15,649 nucleotides of DNA from the NCBI GenBank assembly GCA_027364495.1, contig DAHXPE010000034.1, positions 1 to 15,649 on the forward strand, written 5' to 3'. Positions 15,015 through 15,649 of the stretch are shown in pieces (position 1 is the stretch's first letter; the number at the start of each line of letters is the position of its first letter). The notes beneath the pieces are model-generated. The model was not told where the DNA came from. It ran no database searches and worked only from the letters and a program-made list of their open reading frames with translations. Both the position numbers and the translations under genes were made by a program. This DNA is from Candidatus Heimdallarchaeota archaeon. GTDB lineage: Archaea > Asgardarchaeota > Heimdallarchaeia > Hodarchaeales > LC-3.

Positions 15015-15565
15015 TTTTCAACCTCTAATTCGTTATTTAAATTTGAATTATCCAAAGAATTGTAATTTTCTGGTTCAGTTTCTTTAGATTTATTGTTAAA
15101 AGTAGTTGTTGGTGATAGCCATTCTTCTTTTAATATTTGTAATGCCAAATGAGTAGCTGTTCTTGTGATATGTCTTATTTGTAAAATCTTTTGAAGAGTA
15201 TCATTCATATGTCTACGATCTTTGAAACGGGCAATTGCAAGAATGTCTGTATTACCAGTAACATTGTACAATGCAATAATATCTGGAAAACATTGAAGTT
15301 GATCATTAACTTCGTTAAGATGAGAAACTTCAATTTGCATTTCTATTACTACCGTTAAATCACGATCAATTTTTTCTGGATTGAGTTGAACGGTAAATTT
15401 CTTGATCACGCCACGTTCTTCAAGAGACTTAATTCTATTGTGGACTGAACCCACAGATACATTTAATTTATCAGCAATTTCTGAATATTTCATACGAGAA
15501 TCAGTGTATAAAAGATTAACAAGTTGTATATCCAATTCGTCTAAATCTTTTCTTGATTCGCCCAT
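15011..15565 (-). CDS. Lrp/AsnC-family transcriptional regulator
   Basis: This is a feast/famine DNA-binding regulator that probably senses an amino acid. Residues 7-62 are the AsnC-type winged helix: LDELDIQLVNLL, then YSEIADKLNVSVGSVHNRIKSLEERGVI. Residues ~70-145 are the RAM effector domain, with VTGNTDILA (102-110, family G-x-x-D motif). The body is standard length, but about 35 extra residues (150-184), rich in Asn, Ser and Glu, follow the RAM domain and look disordered. The ATG at 15565 is used. The stop overlaps the ilvE start, so regulator and aminotransferase are translated from one message; control of ilvE and of its own promoter by a branched-chain amino acid is the natural inference. 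Confidence 0.92.
   Translation of the reverse strand: MGESRKDLDELDIQLVNLLYTDSRMKYSEIADKLNVSVGSVHNRIKSLEERGVIKKFTVQLNPEKIDRDLTVVIEMQIEVSHLNEVNDQLQCFPDIIALYNVTGNTDILAIARFKDRRHMNDTLQKILQIRHITRTATHLALQILKEEWLSPTTTFNNKSKETEPENYNSLDNSNLNNELEVEK
15020..15026 (-). promoter_or_regulatory. Shine-Dalgarno site of ilvE inside the lrp-like gene
   Basis: The minus strand reads AGAGGTT about 6 nt before the ilvE ATG at 15014, within the last codons of the regulator gene. With the ATGA overlap it points to translational coupling, and it supports 15014 over the second ATG. Confidence 0.55.
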
Positions 15566-15596
15566 ATAAATTGCTCTAGCTGATGTTATGGTATCT

Positions 15597-15611
15597 GTTT
15601 AAAAAATTAAC
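15597..15611 (-). promoter_or_regulatory. TATA-like promoter of the lrp-ilvE operon
   Basis: On the minus strand this is GTTAATTTTTTAAAC, centred about 38 nt upstream of the regulator ATG. Transcription would start near 15575, leaving a leader of about 10 nt. The surrounding AT-rich sequence makes the exact element uncertain. No clear Lrp palindrome is visible before the window ends. Confidence 0.35.
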
Positions 15612-15649
15612 AAATTTTTAAAAAAATTATAGATTTCCTGATGATTTTT

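Overview
The window is AT-rich, densely packed and looks archaeal. The evidence is TATA-like boxes at short distances from start codons (some close enough for leaderless transcripts), oligo-T tracts after genes, an Lrp/AsnC-type regulator, GT-C membrane glycosyltransferase-like proteins, and a solute-binding protein held by a C-terminal PGF-plus-membrane-helix tail instead of a bacterial lipobox. The AT richness, the large WD40 protein and the ETF and GT-C gene content would suit an Asgard-type (Loki-/Heimdallarchaeia-like) genome. That is an inference from style; no ribosomal or other marker gene is present.

Layout. Positions 1-3410 (+) hold the end of a thiamine-type ABC importer operon: thiB (5' end outside the window), thiP and thiQ, with gaps of 15 and 3 nt. 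A small rhodanese (3417-3752, -) converges on it. Next come two divergent GT-C-type membrane proteins of almost equal length (3874-5034, - and 5129-6292, +). The second overlaps the 3' end of a 620-residue protein (6275-8137, -) that is almost entirely WD40 repeats; I count 14, enough for two seven-bladed propellers. An O6-alkylguanine-DNA alkyltransferase (8264-8830, -) and an etfB-etfA operon (9921-10727 and 8942-9910, -) follow. The etf operon has a recognisable TATA box and a T-rich terminator.

Across a 326-nt divergent intergenic region lies a two-gene operon (11054-12175, +) of unknown function. The first protein carries two ribbon-helix-helix-like motifs in tandem, and the second is mostly a duplicated ~90-residue domain. 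It converges, through a 13-bp hairpin, on a 538-residue protein (12237-13853, -) that I read as a DUF885-type metallopeptidase relative with its metal-site residues replaced. Upstream of it on the same strand are a branched-chain aminotransferase (13914-15014) and an Lrp/AsnC regulator (15011-15565) joined by an ATGA overlap.

How the genes work together. ThiBPQ would import thiamine or a relative. EtfAB would carry electrons from acyl-CoA or similar dehydrogenases, none of which is in the window. The Lrp-ilvE pair looks like a self-contained amino-acid-responsive unit for branched-chain amino acids. The strongest candidates for undescribed biology are the tandem-RHH/duplicated-domain gene pair and the apparently metal-site-dead DUF885-like protein beside ilvE. 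I saw no tRNA, rRNA, CRISPR array, insertion sequence or prophage gene.
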